Of a DNA stretch of 64,000 nucleotides, positions 1-11,964 are shown one piece after another (position 1 is the first letter of the stretch; each line of letters begins with the position of its first letter). Source of the stretch: Hypericum androsaemum (lineage: Eukaryota; Streptophyta; Magnoliopsida; Malpighiales; Hypericaceae); NCBI GenBank assembly GCA_963995505.1, contig OZ023198.1, positions 2,046,001-2,110,000 of the forward strand, read 5' to 3'. Below the pieces are notes generated by a model that saw only the letters and a program-made list of their open reading frames with translations, was not told the DNA's origin and did not search any database. The position numbers were made by a program, and so were the translations under genes.

Positions 1-1064
1 ACCTTTGAAAGAGTCCACCGACCACCGTTCCCCTTGCTCCTTGGTGTTTGGTTGTTGGAGAAGATGAAAAATCCTAGATTTCAGTTGTACAAAAGTCAAT
101 AGTGTGATTAAAAATCAAGGGATTGGCTGATTTATGGTATTTTTTCAACAACTTTGGAGTATACAAGCATGCAGATTGGGCAGATGATGGGCATGGTGAT
201 TTGTTCGTCCGAGTTTAGAAGAATTTGGCCGAGTGAAGGTCAGATTTAGGTCCTGTTGAAGCAAATGAGTTCAGATCAGGTAGATTCACAGAAGATCGGT
301 CATGGGGTTTGGTTCAAGGTGGAGGAGTGATACTCTCTTATTTCATGGGATTTGATTGGGTCGTGGGTTCATAATGTTAGACCAAGAGGTAGATCGGGTG
401 AAGACCTTGAGCAGAGCTTGGGCCTAGTACTCGTTGATGAGGCGCATATGTAGTGCAAAGGTAGCGTAGTGTAGTTTAGCACTGTTGTTGCAAGTGTCAG
501 ATTACTCACGTGTTTTGCAGGTTACCACTAATGTCCACGAGGATGAAAAAGTGAGGTGCAAGTGCCCAGCAAGGTGATCACGAGTAGGTAATGTAAGGCC
601 GAAGTGAGGCAGTCACGAGAAGGTGATGTAAAGTCCAAAAGTTGGTGCCCTCTGCTCATGTTTTGATCTGTAGATCGGTTGAGAAAGTACGGCGCTGAAG
701 AGCAGTTTGCAGCTTATGCATTTACGGTATTCTCCTGATAGATCAGTGACATCATGGAGGTTCTCGTGGAGGTGGAGTAGCGAAGATCGGTCGAGAAAGT
801 ATAGCACCGAAGAGCAGGGTGAAGCTTGTGCACATACAGTTTTCTCCCGACGTGTTGAATGATTGAGTGAAAATCATGGTGAGTAGATACTTATGGAAGA
901 TTCCAGGTGGAGTTTTTCGGATTGAGGCGGATGATGAAATCATGTTCGAGGTTGAGCATGAAGCTTAATGGAAGAGGCACGCAGTGAAGATGATGATCGG
1001 ATGTGGAAGAGCAAGTGAAGCTCAAGATGATGATTAGTTTTGGAATTTGAGCCAAGGTGGAGAT
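1..1064 (+). mobile_element. 3' internal part of a copia-like LTR retrotransposon
   Basis: No protein domain is readable here. The stretch runs into a purine-rich motif (gccaaggtggaga, 1051-1063) directly in front of the LTR at 1065, which is where a polypurine tract lies in plant copia elements. It contains a diverged tandem duplication (672-875). I therefore read it as the noncoding 3' end of an element whose coding part lies left of the window. The identification rests on the neighbouring LTR, not on coding sequence. Confidence 0.45.
672..875 (+). repeat. Diverged tandem duplication, about 112-bp period
   Basis: The block beginning agatcggttgagaaagta (672) recurs as agatcggtcgagaaagta (784), and the similarity continues through 'gaagagcag', 'agctt' and 'ttctcc' to the shared 'atcatgg'. 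Such duplications are common in the untranslated 3' region of copia elements. No function can be read from it. Confidence 0.6.
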
Positions 1065-1415
1065 TATTGGGAATGTTTCAACTTCCTATTTAGTTATTGC
1101 CTAATGTAATAGGATTCTAATTCGGAAGAAACTCTAGAATTAGTCTCCTATAAATAGGAGGGCAGTGTTAAGGAGTTCCTTGGGGCTAAACATAATGGTG
1201 CAGTAGTATATGCAAGGAGAATGGCTTGAGGCGGGTAGCCTTGCCGTAGCTATGTATCTGTTGTACTCCATATCGTAGTGAAAGATCGTCTATACCTCTA
1301 TGAGTAGGTCAGTTGACCGAACCACGTATATCGCGTGTCCTCAGTGTTCCTATTATTCTCCTGTCTCTCTGTTGTTGTGCATGGGCCTATCGAAATCGCT
1401 TCTGCTGCCCTAACA
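1065..1415 (+). mobile_element. 3' LTR of a copia-like element
   Basis: The segment starts TATTGGGA (probably a mutated TGTTGGGA) after a polypurine-like tract and ends CCCTAACA, giving the short inverted ends expected of an LTR. A TATA box (tataaata, 1149-1156) lies about 85 bases in. The right flank (taaat) continues into sequence that has an uninterrupted relative near 4819, so the element inserted into a pre-existing repeat copy. Length is about 351 bp. The left LTR lies outside the window, so the target duplication cannot be verified. Confidence 0.6.
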
Positions 1416-4400
1416 TAAATGCCAAGTACATGTACTTACTTGTGATCAAATGGTTGATGAAAGGTAAACTTAATTATGTCAAAATTACACAAAAAATTGT
1501 TTGTCCAAATAGCAAAGAAATTTTTTACTAAATGATTTCTTTTCGACAATTGAAATCTTGTAGTAATCTAGGATTATCATAATTTTTCAGCGATGTACTA
1601 ACTCATTTTTTCTAATTTCTTGAGCAACGCATTAAAGATTTATCGTAATTGTCTTTTTTACTATTCATGAATTCGTAATGGTCACTCGATCGTGTGTAAA
1701 CATTATGACTAAATAATTATGATTCATCATCTTTAGCTATATAACAAAATTTATACTATTTATTTGATTTCTCTAATTTTATTAAAATTCTAATGGACTA
1801 GATTTATATTTTTCACTTTTGTTAGTAGTAAGAAATAATACATATTCAAATTCAAAAAATTACTAAGATTTCGATGCAAGTGCTATATGTAACTATAATT
1901 AGTTTAAGTGATAGAAAATAAATAAGTTTTTAGAGGAGAGTGAAGTGTTGGAAAACTTGAAATGATAATGGATAGAAAAATTCAAAATCAAAACTTTTTT
2001 TATTAGCTCTTTTAATTGTGATTGCATAAAAGAATCTTGTTTGTAGAAATGGGTCCAATGTTGTGGCTCTTATTATTATTATATTTGATTCAACAACAAA
2101 AGTTTTATATGTTTCTTCTATAATTTTTTTCATTTGATAAGACGGTGGTATTTTGAGTTGCGATTGATTGCCTTATAATCATTCATAATTTTTTATTAAT
2201 ATAACTTTGAGAGTTGTTTTTCTTGATGATTGTTACTTCTAATATTTTCGTGCATTTGGATTTTGAAATACTCCCGATTTTTATGGATCAGAATATTTTG
2301 CGAGTATTCTCGTGTATATGCTATACTCAAAGCCATCTATCGACATACATGGAGAGTGTGTTGCATTTTATGCGCTACCATCTATGATCACGATCACAGT
2401 GGCATTGAGATTTTTATCTGAGACTCTGTCTTGGCTGGTTAGGAGAGGACGGATGGTTGAGGCCAGGTGCATTGTGCAAAGATACACAATAGGCTTCACA
2501 AAGACATATGTTTCGCGTAGACATCTTTTAGCGGGTATTGTAGTGAATACGGAGATGCTAGTGGTTATCATTCCACATCACTTGCGCTCAGCTCAGGTTG
2601 TGTTGAGAGAGATATTTTAGAAAAATGGTGTTATGTGTTTGATTTCTTTGGTTATATTGCCTCTCCTTCAATCGATCTCAAGCGAGAGTTCTCTTCCTTT
2701 CCTTAGCCACATACTTGATGAGTGTGTAAATGTTCATATTTTGTTATGTATTTCATATGTGTTTAGTCATGTTTGCATGCATTTTCATGTTGTTCTACTG
2801 AGTCTTTTATCATTTCTTTGTGTTTGAGTCTTCGAGTGAACTTCTACCCTTTTTCATATTTTGTGATATGAAATGGAGTTCATTGAAGGCCGTTGAAAGG
2901 GTGATTTCGAGAGACTATATTGCAAGAGCCACAACTTTACACTCGAGCATCGGATTACAACAAATGAGATATCGTTGGAAAGCTTGAAGAGTGATACATT
3001 TTATCTTTTATAGTCGAGGCCCAATTCTGAGCAGAAGAGGGCCAAAATAAAAAATACGAAGATATGATGATGTTGACCAAGACACGACGAGAGCCAAGAA
3101 CCCGACGGCCGCCGGGACTCGATTTTAGATTTTTCCCAGCTTCCTATTTTGTCAGATAATTGGCCTAATTCAGATTATTATGACTTATGGGCTCCTGTTT
3201 CAGCCCTAGGACCCTAGTTATGTTATTTTCCTTGGTGAGAAAGACTTCTTATTTAAGTTAACCTCCTCTAGGTTTTCCTATTCTATAGTTAGATGTTTGG
3301 CTATATATAGGCCATTAGCTCTTAGGTTTTAGACATTAATTCAGACATCGAGGACTACTTTTGAGATTAATAAAAGGTGCACGTGGAGGTCTAGCTGGGG
3401 GAGGAGATTGGAATGGCTTGCTCCAACGACTAAGCACTCTCTTCCTCTATCTTTTATGCTATTATACACCATGTCCTTCATTGTTATCTGATGCTTCATG
3501 ATTATGCTTAGCGAGTAGTTCTCTTGTGAGTGCGATGCCCTAATTATGTGACTACTTGTCTATGATGGCTATGGTTTGATTATCTTTCATAGTAGTTGTC
3601 AATTGATGATCGTAATGCTTAATCTAACTTGATCACTTAGATTATGATGTTAGTTGATGATAATGGACCGGAAGGTTTTAGAATTAACGAAAGAGTCAAT
3701 TGGCATGTCTTAAGGTATTAATGAGAAATCTTGATACTAAGAGATAACCCGCTAGGAGTTAACTTCATAATTGAGTTTAGCTTAGTTCTTAGTCTAATTA
3801 ATGAGCGGAAGCGTTAATCGTGAACTACTCTAGCTTAGTTTTATCATCCTAATGAGCGGAAGCGTTAGGGTGATGCACTAGAACACTCCGAATACTAGTT
3901 AGAATTTTAGAAAAACTATAGTCTCGACATAGATAGGTAGTGCATAAGGGTATCGTGCTCGTTTGTCTCTATTTGATTCACAACTCTTTTATTTGCATTT
4001 TCGATTTCGTTTATTTACTTTCAATCTTTTACAAACTTATAAATCTTTTAATTCTCTCGCTTCACATAATTACTTGCCTTGATTTCGCGTTCAACCCTCA
4101 GTTCGAAACTCTACTTATTCACTATACTATTTGCTTGTGCGTTTAATTGTTTGTCAATTTTTCGTATATCAGTACTCTTGGCATATCCCAGTCCAGGTTC
4201 AATATTATGTTAGTCCTTGGCTAATTCTCCGACCGGGTTGGTCGGAGGATACTTTGCTTGACTATCATAGGAGGGAATGGAGTCGTGCATATATTTCTTG
4301 CGGCCATCTTATTCCAGCGAGAGCTTGGCTAGCGTGATTCGGCGAGTCACATCTTTTGCACACTGCTTGATTATCCAGGCTATGTTTTCTTATGGCTTAT

Positions 4401-6850
4401 TTCCGATTGGTTGGATCCAATTTGAATACTTGTATTTTATGCTCAAGCACAGGATCATGAGTTGGTGTTGCAGCTCATATGATGGCCAGTCATTATTGAA
4501 AACTTGACGCTCTTAGCATCCTTCAACTTTACCATTGATTGCATGTTTCCAATATCTGCAGCTTTCATGGTATGTCTATTACCATTGGCTTGCATTTTTG
4601 TGACACAGACTTGAGACCCATTTCTCGTTGACTATGATGATTGAAAGATTTTCAAAGTCGTAGTGCCAGCTTCAGAAAAATGTGAGGAGCTAGAAGACAT
4701 CCAAGAAGAGGTATTATTGCGTAAATAATTTCTTTGATTTTACAAATTTTATCTATCATTAAAAAAATAATTTATTGTTTGAATTGATGTTTCGGTTGTT
4801 CACAAACTTCGTCTATTAAATGTCAAATACATGTACTTACTTGTGATCAAATGGTTGATGAAAGTTAAACTTAATTATATGAAATTACACCCCAAAAAAT
4901 TGTTTCTCCAAATAGCAAAGAGATTTTCACTAAATTATTTATTTTTGACAATGTAAATCTTGTAGTAATCTAGGATTATCATGATTTTTTAGCAATGTAC
5001 TAACTCATTTTTCCTAATTTCTTGAGCAATGCACTATAGATTTGTCGTAATTGCCTTTCTTACTATTCATGAATTTGTAATGCTCACTTGATCATGTGTA
5101 AACATTATGATTAAATTATTATGATTCATCATCTTTTAGCTATATGGAAAATTTTATATTGTTCATTTGATTTTTCTGATTTTATTAGAATTTATTAGAC
5201 TAAATTTCTATTTTCTACTTTTAATAATTGTAAGAACAATATATATTCGAATTGAAAAAATTACTAAGATTTTGATGCAAGTGCTGGATGTAACTAGAAT
5301 TAGTTTAAGTGATGGAAAAGAAATAAGTTTTTAGAGGAGGGTGAAGTGTTAGAAGACTTGAAATGCAAATAGATGGAAAAACTCTAGATAAATTTTTTTT
5401 ATTAGCTCATTTAATTGTGATTGTATAAAAGAATCTTGTTTACATAAATGGATCCAATGTGGCTCTTATTATTATTCTATTTGATTCGTCAACATAATTT
5501 TTATATGCATGTTCTATGATTTTTTCATTCTTAATAAGATGCTCATCTTTTGAGTTGCGATTGATTGCCTTATAATCATCTATTCTCGCGAGAGCTTGGG
5601 CAACGTGATTCTAAAAGTCGCATCTTTTACATACTGTTTGATTATCCAGGCTATATTTTCTAGCATCTGCAGCTTTCATGGTATGTTTATTACCATTGGC
5701 TGCTTCCGAGGAAAGTGAACAGCTAGATGATGTAGTTGAGAGTGAGGTGTTATAAGACACAGAGGAGGTGATATAAAACTTCGAAGAAGAGATATCATTG
5801 GGTAAATAATTTCTCAGATTTTATAAATGTTATCTCTCATTGACAAACATTTTGTTATTTGAATTGGCGTTCAGTTATCGATAAATTATTACTATCTAAT
5901 ACCAAGTACATGTACTTAATTGTGATCAACTGGTTGATGAAAGGTAAACATAAGATAAGTTCGTGAACACAATAAATTATGTGTCACAATATCATAGAGA
6001 TTTCTTAATAAATGATTTGTTTTCGGGTATGTAACTTATAGTTTTTCATGTTTGTTTCTGATTATTATCTTTTGAGAGTTCCTTAATACCCGCTTGAGCA
6101 TGGAGCTTTGTATTTTTGCTAGATTTTGTATTTTGTCTGAATTCTGGATGTGTTGGATTTTAATTTTGAAGATGTTGAACCGCTGTGTTATTTATCCTAA
6201 GGTACTATTGTTCTAAGATTTGTTGGTTAAAAAAATTTTGAATTAAAAAATGTACATCTTATATGATGGCTAGAATTGTGCCAAACCTAATTGTCTCTGT
6301 ACCTTTTGAAATCTCTATTGGTTGTATCGAAGAAGAGGTATCATCACATAAACGATTTTTCTTGTTTTACAAATTTTATCTCTCATTGACAAATAATTTG
6401 TTGTTAGAATTGGTCCATTTACTTGCTTGTGATCAAGTGGTCGTTGAAAGAAAAACATAATTATGTTAAATTACACACACACAAATTTGTTTCCCAACAG
6501 CATAGATATTTCTTACTAAATAATTTGTTATCGGTAATATAAATCTTGTAATTTTCCAAGTTTGTACTAATATCTTAAGCAATGTACAAATTGGTTTTTT
6601 CTAATTTCTTGAGCAATGTAGTAAGTGATTTAACTTAATTGTCTTTCTTTCTATTCGTAAATTTGTAATGGTCCCTCGACCGTGTGAAATAATTATGATT
6701 TGTCAACTTGTAGATATATAATAAGTTTACAATGTTCATTTGATTTCTATTAGACTATATTTCTATTTTCTACTTTTGATTATTGTAACAAACAATACAT
6801 AATCAAATTAAAAAATTACTAAGATCTCAATGTAAGTGTCAGATGTAACT
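1416..6850 (+). repeat. Degenerate direct-repeat field, at least four copies
   Basis: A recognisable block containing 'tacatgtactta' plus 'tgtgatcaa' recurs near 1427, 4829 and 5907; a shorter related form lies near 6417. Copy 1 (1416-about 2200) and copy 2 (about 4815-5580) align over roughly 780 bp through the shared 'gttgcgattgattgccttataatcat'-type end. A second module, beginning 'gagagcttgg', occurs near 4320 and again near 5588, so copy 3 (about 5583-6050) repeats the order module 2 then module 1. Copy 4 covers about 6330-6850. All reading frames are broken and I recognise no product. It may be an old array of duplicated gene remnants or of a transposon. Confidence 0.6.
2840..4200 (+). 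mobile_element. Probable LTR or noncoding LTR-retrotransposon remnant
   Basis: This stretch interrupts the repeat field and shares nothing obvious with the other copies. It has LTR-like regulatory features: a TATA box in 'ggctatatataggcc' (about 3299-3313), a downstream 'aataaaagg' polyadenylation-like signal (about 3369), and a long AT-rich leader with the phrase 'aatgagcggaagcgtta' twice (about 3800 and 3850). No gag or pol frame is visible, as in large noncoding (LARD-like) elements. The ends are approximate and no target duplication was found. Confidence 0.35.
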
Positions 6851-8912
6851 GGAATTAGTTATCAACAGTAAGGGAAAAAAGATTTTCTTAGGTAGATAAG
6901 TAAAATGAGTATATGTTCTTAGTGTTTGGTTATGCAATTTTACATTATATTTATCGCATTGGCATGCACTTCATGACAAAAGACCTTATAATAAATTTCA
7001 ACCATAAGTAGTTATTGTTGGTTAGTTCCTAAGTGAATCGCAATTCATCGCGTGACATAAGCAAACTCTAATGCTATTCATGTGTCCACGTTTTTAGAAA
7101 ACTTTCACTTTACGGGTCACCTATTAGATTTAGACTTTTCCTCAAAAATGGATTAGATTTAGACTCATTTTGCACACATTTGGCAGGTGGCGAGATAAAA
7201 GATGCAGCATTAAAACTTCCATCGAAAAATTTTGGTCCGCTATTTGTATAGCGACCAGAGTCGGTGAAAACTTATAATTAAATTAGGCCAGGTACTTAAA
7301 CACCCATAAAATATGCTAATGAAAAATAAAATGGAAATAAACATTGTTCTAGAAAGGAAGATGGTGAACCATTTAATGATTAACATTATTACTTATTGAT
7401 CAAAATTGGCACAATCGAAGTGGCTACAATTTTGAGTGCTTTCTTTTAAATATTTTATACAAAGAATCAACTAGTTTCGTTTGTTAAAATTCTACACGAC
7501 CGTTTATAATTTGGTGGTTTTCCATTCTATGTATCGGATTATTTTCCCAACAAAAGCTCATAAAAATGAAATAATTCTAACAAAAGAAAGGAAATATCAA
7601 TTTCGATGGGCAAAAAGAAGTCCAATAAAGAAGTTTTTGCTGCAGTTTTTTACCATTTGGGTTTTACATGGATTTTTAGTGAAGTTAGTAACTTGTAAGA
7701 GAAAATTCTACACAGATACATATATAACATGTAATTTTTTTTAATAAATTACATCTACCTATAAAAAAAAGTCGAATAAAGAACAATACTTCTTTTCTAG
7801 GGGGTCAGAACGATTACTTCATGTCCGGATGTTTATCTAAGGAACTGTTTATGAGATGGGACTGAAGCAAGTACATACGTGCAACTTCATAAATATAAAT
7901 AAATCACAGAATAAGATCACTACATCATTAGTTAGAATGTGATGAACTTTTTTACAAGTTGAAATTCAGTTGCACTTTGTCTTTGATTTATGGTGGGATA
8001 TGGATACTTGAATATGGTATCGAGCATATTGGTTCAATGGTTTGTTATTGTTTTCACGACCAACATGTCATGACACACTTGGTGAAGTTAAAGTATGTGC
8101 AAATTTTTCCACCAAAAATAAAAGTCCGTACAAATTTCGACACGATAAATTTTATTTTAAAAAACATGTTAAAATTGTCACATCACTAGTCACAAATTAG
8201 CCAATGCCAATTAATGAAATGAATATGCGGGTACCCCTAAAAAAATTAATATGTGGGTCACCACTGCATAAAAGTTGAAGGACATAAACCCACATGGATT
8301 GTCCGTCCGTATCGACAGAATCGTGATTAGCGAATTGGAAATCAGAGATTATAAGATATTAATGATTGAGCAATTGGATGATGATTAAAGATGGTCGGTG
8401 CAAGTACATGCACGAGAAACTATGGGTATGGAGTCTGATTTATTCTGATTACGTTTTGCTTTCTGGTGTTTTATTAGTCTAATGAACTCCTTTTGTATTT
8501 ATTTAATCATCGTCAACATATCATTATCACCATGCAAAAGGTAGTTTAAGGATACTTAACTAAACTAATCATTCTTTTCGCCTTTTGTCGTTTCTCACAA
8601 TTGATCATGTGACTAGCTTATAATCTCAATTTACTGCGTCCTCTTTTTGTTGATTTGATTTGATTAAAACAGATTTCTGTGACAATAATTTGAAATGGCA
8701 AGTAATGAGAGTTGTTCTAACAACTTGAATTTACTAGGAAGTTGGACGCATATTAAATATTATGAAAATAAAAAAATATGATTAAAAGAGTAATCGATAT
8801 ATTTATCGACGGTGCTCTATTATGAGTATTATATACTCACAAAAAATCGAAATGGCAGCACTCAGGGGCTGGTTTTGTAATTAAATTTGTCAATGTAAAA
8901 AAAATTAAAAGA
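6851..8912. other. AT-rich intergenic DNA, nothing recognised
   Basis: No conserved reading frame, RNA gene or clean repeat boundary is visible. Near 7741-7771 there is a 'taataaattacatctacctat' plus A-run that resembles the tail of a plant LINE, but nothing LINE-like precedes it. Confidence 0.5.
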
Positions 8913-10036
8913 GTGGTGGTTCCTGGTATGATATATGCTCTTTGGCTGCGGAAGTGGATTTTTTTCAACCTCTTTCGAGAGGATGTGCGCCTTACCCTCA
9001 GAGATGGTGCGAGGTTCTCTTTCAGGCATGATCCTTGGCTTAATGGACACACCCTTGTCGAAGCATTCCCTAGGCTTTTCTCAATCTCTACTCAACATGG
9101 CCTTTGTACTAAGGACTGCGGTAGATGTGTGTCGGACAGTTGGGAATGGTCTCTCTATTGGCGAAGGCCGCTGCGGGATCGGGAGGAGGAGTCGGAGTCC
9201 ACTCTCCTTCAATCCTTGTCAGAGATCGCTCCGAGTACGCGGCCAGATTTGGTGACTTGGAGTGGTGCTCCTGACGAGGTCTTCTCGATCAAGGCTATGC
9301 GGGATAAATTAAATGTTTCTAGAGGTATGGCTTCACCGCTTGCTAGCAAATTGAGTAGAATCTGGACCAATCTAATTCCCTCTAAGGTAGAATGCTTCTT
9401 GTGGTTGGCCATTCAAGGGAAGCTTCCTACCAGAGATAATATGATCTGTGCCAACCGGTTGGACCATGGGACTGTCTGTGTCCCCTCTGAGGGAGGGATG
9501 ATGAAACCGGTGAGCATGTACTGCTGCATTGTCCAATTACTTGCCGCACTTGGAATTTTTTCGCCAAAAAAAATTGGTGTCGGCTGGTGTACAGGTCCAT
9601 CTTTGGGATCTTCGTTGTCTCTCTGGATGGAGTTAGTGAAAGATGGTATGCTAGACAAGGTTTAGTTTGCTCCGTTTGGTGCTGTCATGTAAGAGATCTG
9701 GCTACTTCGAAAAAAGGGTAATTTTCGACGATGTTAATTACAATAGAGAGCTTGTCAAGCATTCCATCTGCTTTCATGCTAATGAATGGATCCTATGGGC
9801 TAATTCGACTAGGGACATCGGGTATTAGGATCTCCTACTTTTCCTTGAATGAATCTGATTTCCTCAAAAAAAAATGCCGTGGAGGTTTTATTTTTCGGTC
9901 TGCTTTTTAGTTCTGCTGTGGTTTTGTTCCGTGGCTTTTGGCCTTGAGCAGTTCTCCTTCCCTTGTTAAGGGGGAGTAGCTTTTGGTTGTAAATAATTCT
10001 TCTTTAATATATTGATATTTTACCGACCAAAAAAAA
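8913..10036 (+). mobile_element. 5'-truncated LINE (L1-type), zf-RVT end and A-rich tail
   Basis: The frame from 8913 encodes the C-terminal part of a plant non-LTR retrotransposon polyprotein: the 'FRHDPWL' motif (about residues 37-43) and the stretch 'IPSKVECFLWLAIQGKLPT' typical of the reverse-transcriptase zinc-binding domain (zf-RVT). The expected continuation of that domain, ETGEHVLLHCP, is found at 9503-9535 in a different frame, so a one-base frameshift lies near 9490. Past the frames there is a 3' untranslated region with two A-runs (9867 and 10028); the element probably ends at the second. The reverse transcriptase and endonuclease domains are missing. It is a dead 5'-truncated copy, the usual product of aborted LINE integration. 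Confidence 0.8.
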
Positions 10037-10037
10037 T

Positions 10038-10517
10038 CATATATTAAAAAAATATGGAAACAGCAGCACCAAAGATTTAAATTTGATAAGATAACGTACG
10101 CGTAATTTTTTTTTAATTCTGTGATTTAAGAGCTTGGCTACTTTGTTATTATTATTATTATTTTGGTAAGTTACTTTGTTAAATCATTGTTCCATCGTTG
10201 TCTCTTTGGATGGGAGGGGAACACACACTGACCCAGTGCCAAATTTGGAAAATAATTATTTGGGGACTATCCATGGGCTTTTATAGATCAGTGTTATCCT
10301 TCTTTCAAGCTCCCGTAAATCAGTCAGATAAGAATTAATCGGATTTTATTAAATTAAATTTAGGGGTTGCATTAAGCTTCCATCTTCATTAAAAGCCAAT
10401 TAATTTGTCACCCCATGAGAAAGAAAAAATGAGTTTGCATCATGTAAAATGACGAGTCTCTCAATGATAGAGTCATATATAAACTTTGGATTATATTCTA
10501 ATACTATATTAAAATTT
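10038..10517. other. AT-rich spacer between LINE and MULE
   Basis: Nothing recognised apart from a short TTA microsatellite near 10146-10162. Confidence 0.5.
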
Positions 10518-11955
10518 GGGAAAAGTCCACTTAAGTACCCTGTGGTATCACCGATTATCACTTGAGTACCCTGTGGTTTAAAATCGATAGAACCGGTCCG
10601 ACTTTTTCCAATTTTTATCACTTAGGTCCACTCAAGTCCGGTTCGGAATTTTTTTGCAAAACGCGTCGTTTTGACGCTTATGTGGACTGCCACGTCGTAG
10701 TGATCCGGATTAGTCATTGCTGACATAGCGATGGGTAGGGAAAAATCTACTTAAGTACCCTGTGGTATCACCGATTATCACTTGAGTACCCTGTGGTTTA
10801 AAATCGATAGAACCGGTCCGACTTTTTCTAATTTTTATCACTTAGGTCCACTCAAGTCCGGTTCAGGATTTTTTTGCAAAATGCGTCGTTTTGACGCTTA
10901 TGTGGACTGCCACGTCGTAGTGACCCGGATTAGTCATTGTTGACATGGCGATGGGTAAATTATCAAATTAGTACCAAATTAATTTATTATTTTTCAAAAA
11001 AATCCTTATCCTCCCATCTCTCTTTCTCTCTCTTCTTCTCGGGTCCGCCCCCGACCCGAGCCCCCTCCCTGCCTCTTCCTCCCTCTCCTCCTCCTCCTTC
11101 CACGCCCTAGCCCTCCAGCACTCCCTTCCCCAGGAACGCCTCCACGTCAGCCGCCCAGCCTCTGCCCCCGCACCACCGCGGTCACCACCACGCTTCGGGA
11201 CTCCCGCGCGGGAACCACCTGGAAGCGAAGGCGCGGGGAGTGGAACATCGACTTGATGGACTTCTTGGGGGAAGAAAATGTGGGTGACGGCAGAGAGGGG
11301 TTGATGGCGGGGAGGAGTTGGCACTCGACCTCGCCGTGGAGGAGGACGGGGCGGGGGGCTGTACGGAGGGGACGGGTTGGATTCCAATTTTGTTGTTAGG
11401 TTGAAGATGGAAAAAATGGGGAGATTGAAGAACATGAATGGAAGAAGAGAGAGAAAGAGAGATGGGAGGATAAGGATTTTTTTGAAAAATAATAAATTAA
11501 TTTAGTACTAATTTGATAATTTACCCATCGCCATGTCAGCAATGACTAATCCGGGTCACTACGACGTGGCAGTCCACATAAGCGTCAAAACGACGCATTT
11601 TGCAAAAAAATCCCGAACTGGACTTGAGTGGACCTAAGTGATAAAAATTGAAAAAAGTTGGACCGGTTCTATCGATTTTAAACCACAGGGTACTCAAGTG
11701 ATAATCGGTGATACCACAGGGTACTTAAGTAAACTTTTCCATCGCCATGTCAGCAATGACTAATCCGGGTCACTACGACGTGGCAGTCCACATAAGCGTC
11801 AAAACGACGCGTTTTGCAAAAAAATCTCGAACCGGACTTGAGTGGACCTAAGTGATAAAAATTGGAAAAAGTTGGACCGGTTCTATCGATTTTAAACCAC
11901 AGGGTACTCAAGTGATAATCGGTAATACCACAGGGTACTTAAGTGAACTTTTCCC
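10518..11955. mobile_element. Non-autonomous Mutator-like element (candidate Pack-MULE) with long nested TIRs
   Basis: The element is 1438 bp and bounded by a perfect 9-bp target duplication, ttaaaattt at 10509-10517 and 11956-11964, the hallmark size for Mutator-like elements. Terminal inverted repeats of about 515-520 bp (10518-11038 and 11441-11955) begin GGGAAAAGT. Each arm contains the same roughly 220-bp unit twice in tandem (10518-about 10735 and about 10739-10957; mirrored at 11524-about 11740 and about 11742-11955), each unit carrying 'taccctgtggtatcacc'. The arms continue through a CT-rich tract to a GC-rich centre (about 11040-11440), very unlike the AT-rich surroundings. No transposase is present, so it would depend on an autonomous MULE elsewhere. 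Confidence 0.9.
11147..11305 (-). pseudogene. Gene-like GC-rich cargo inside the MULE, transit-peptide-like
   Basis: On the minus strand, one frame of the GC-rich centre reads about 52 residues with no acidic residue except one Glu, rich in Ser, Pro, Arg and Lys, containing 'PTFSSPKKSIKSMFHSPRLR' and followed by 'SVVVTAVV'. This composition, and the shift to small hydrophobic residues, resembles a plastid targeting peptide and its cleavage region. It ends at an in-frame TGA (11147-11149). I infer a captured 5' gene fragment, but I cannot name the donor gene, and a chance GC-rich frame is possible. Confidence 0.35.
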
Positions 11956-11964
11956 TTAAAATTT

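Noticed and set aside
10968..11435. 155-codon open frame on the minus strand
   Set aside because: It lies across the inner TIR and the GC-rich core of the MULE. Its composition (runs of Pro, Arg, Glu) comes from GC-rich sequence, and the more protein-like frame in the same DNA is a different one.
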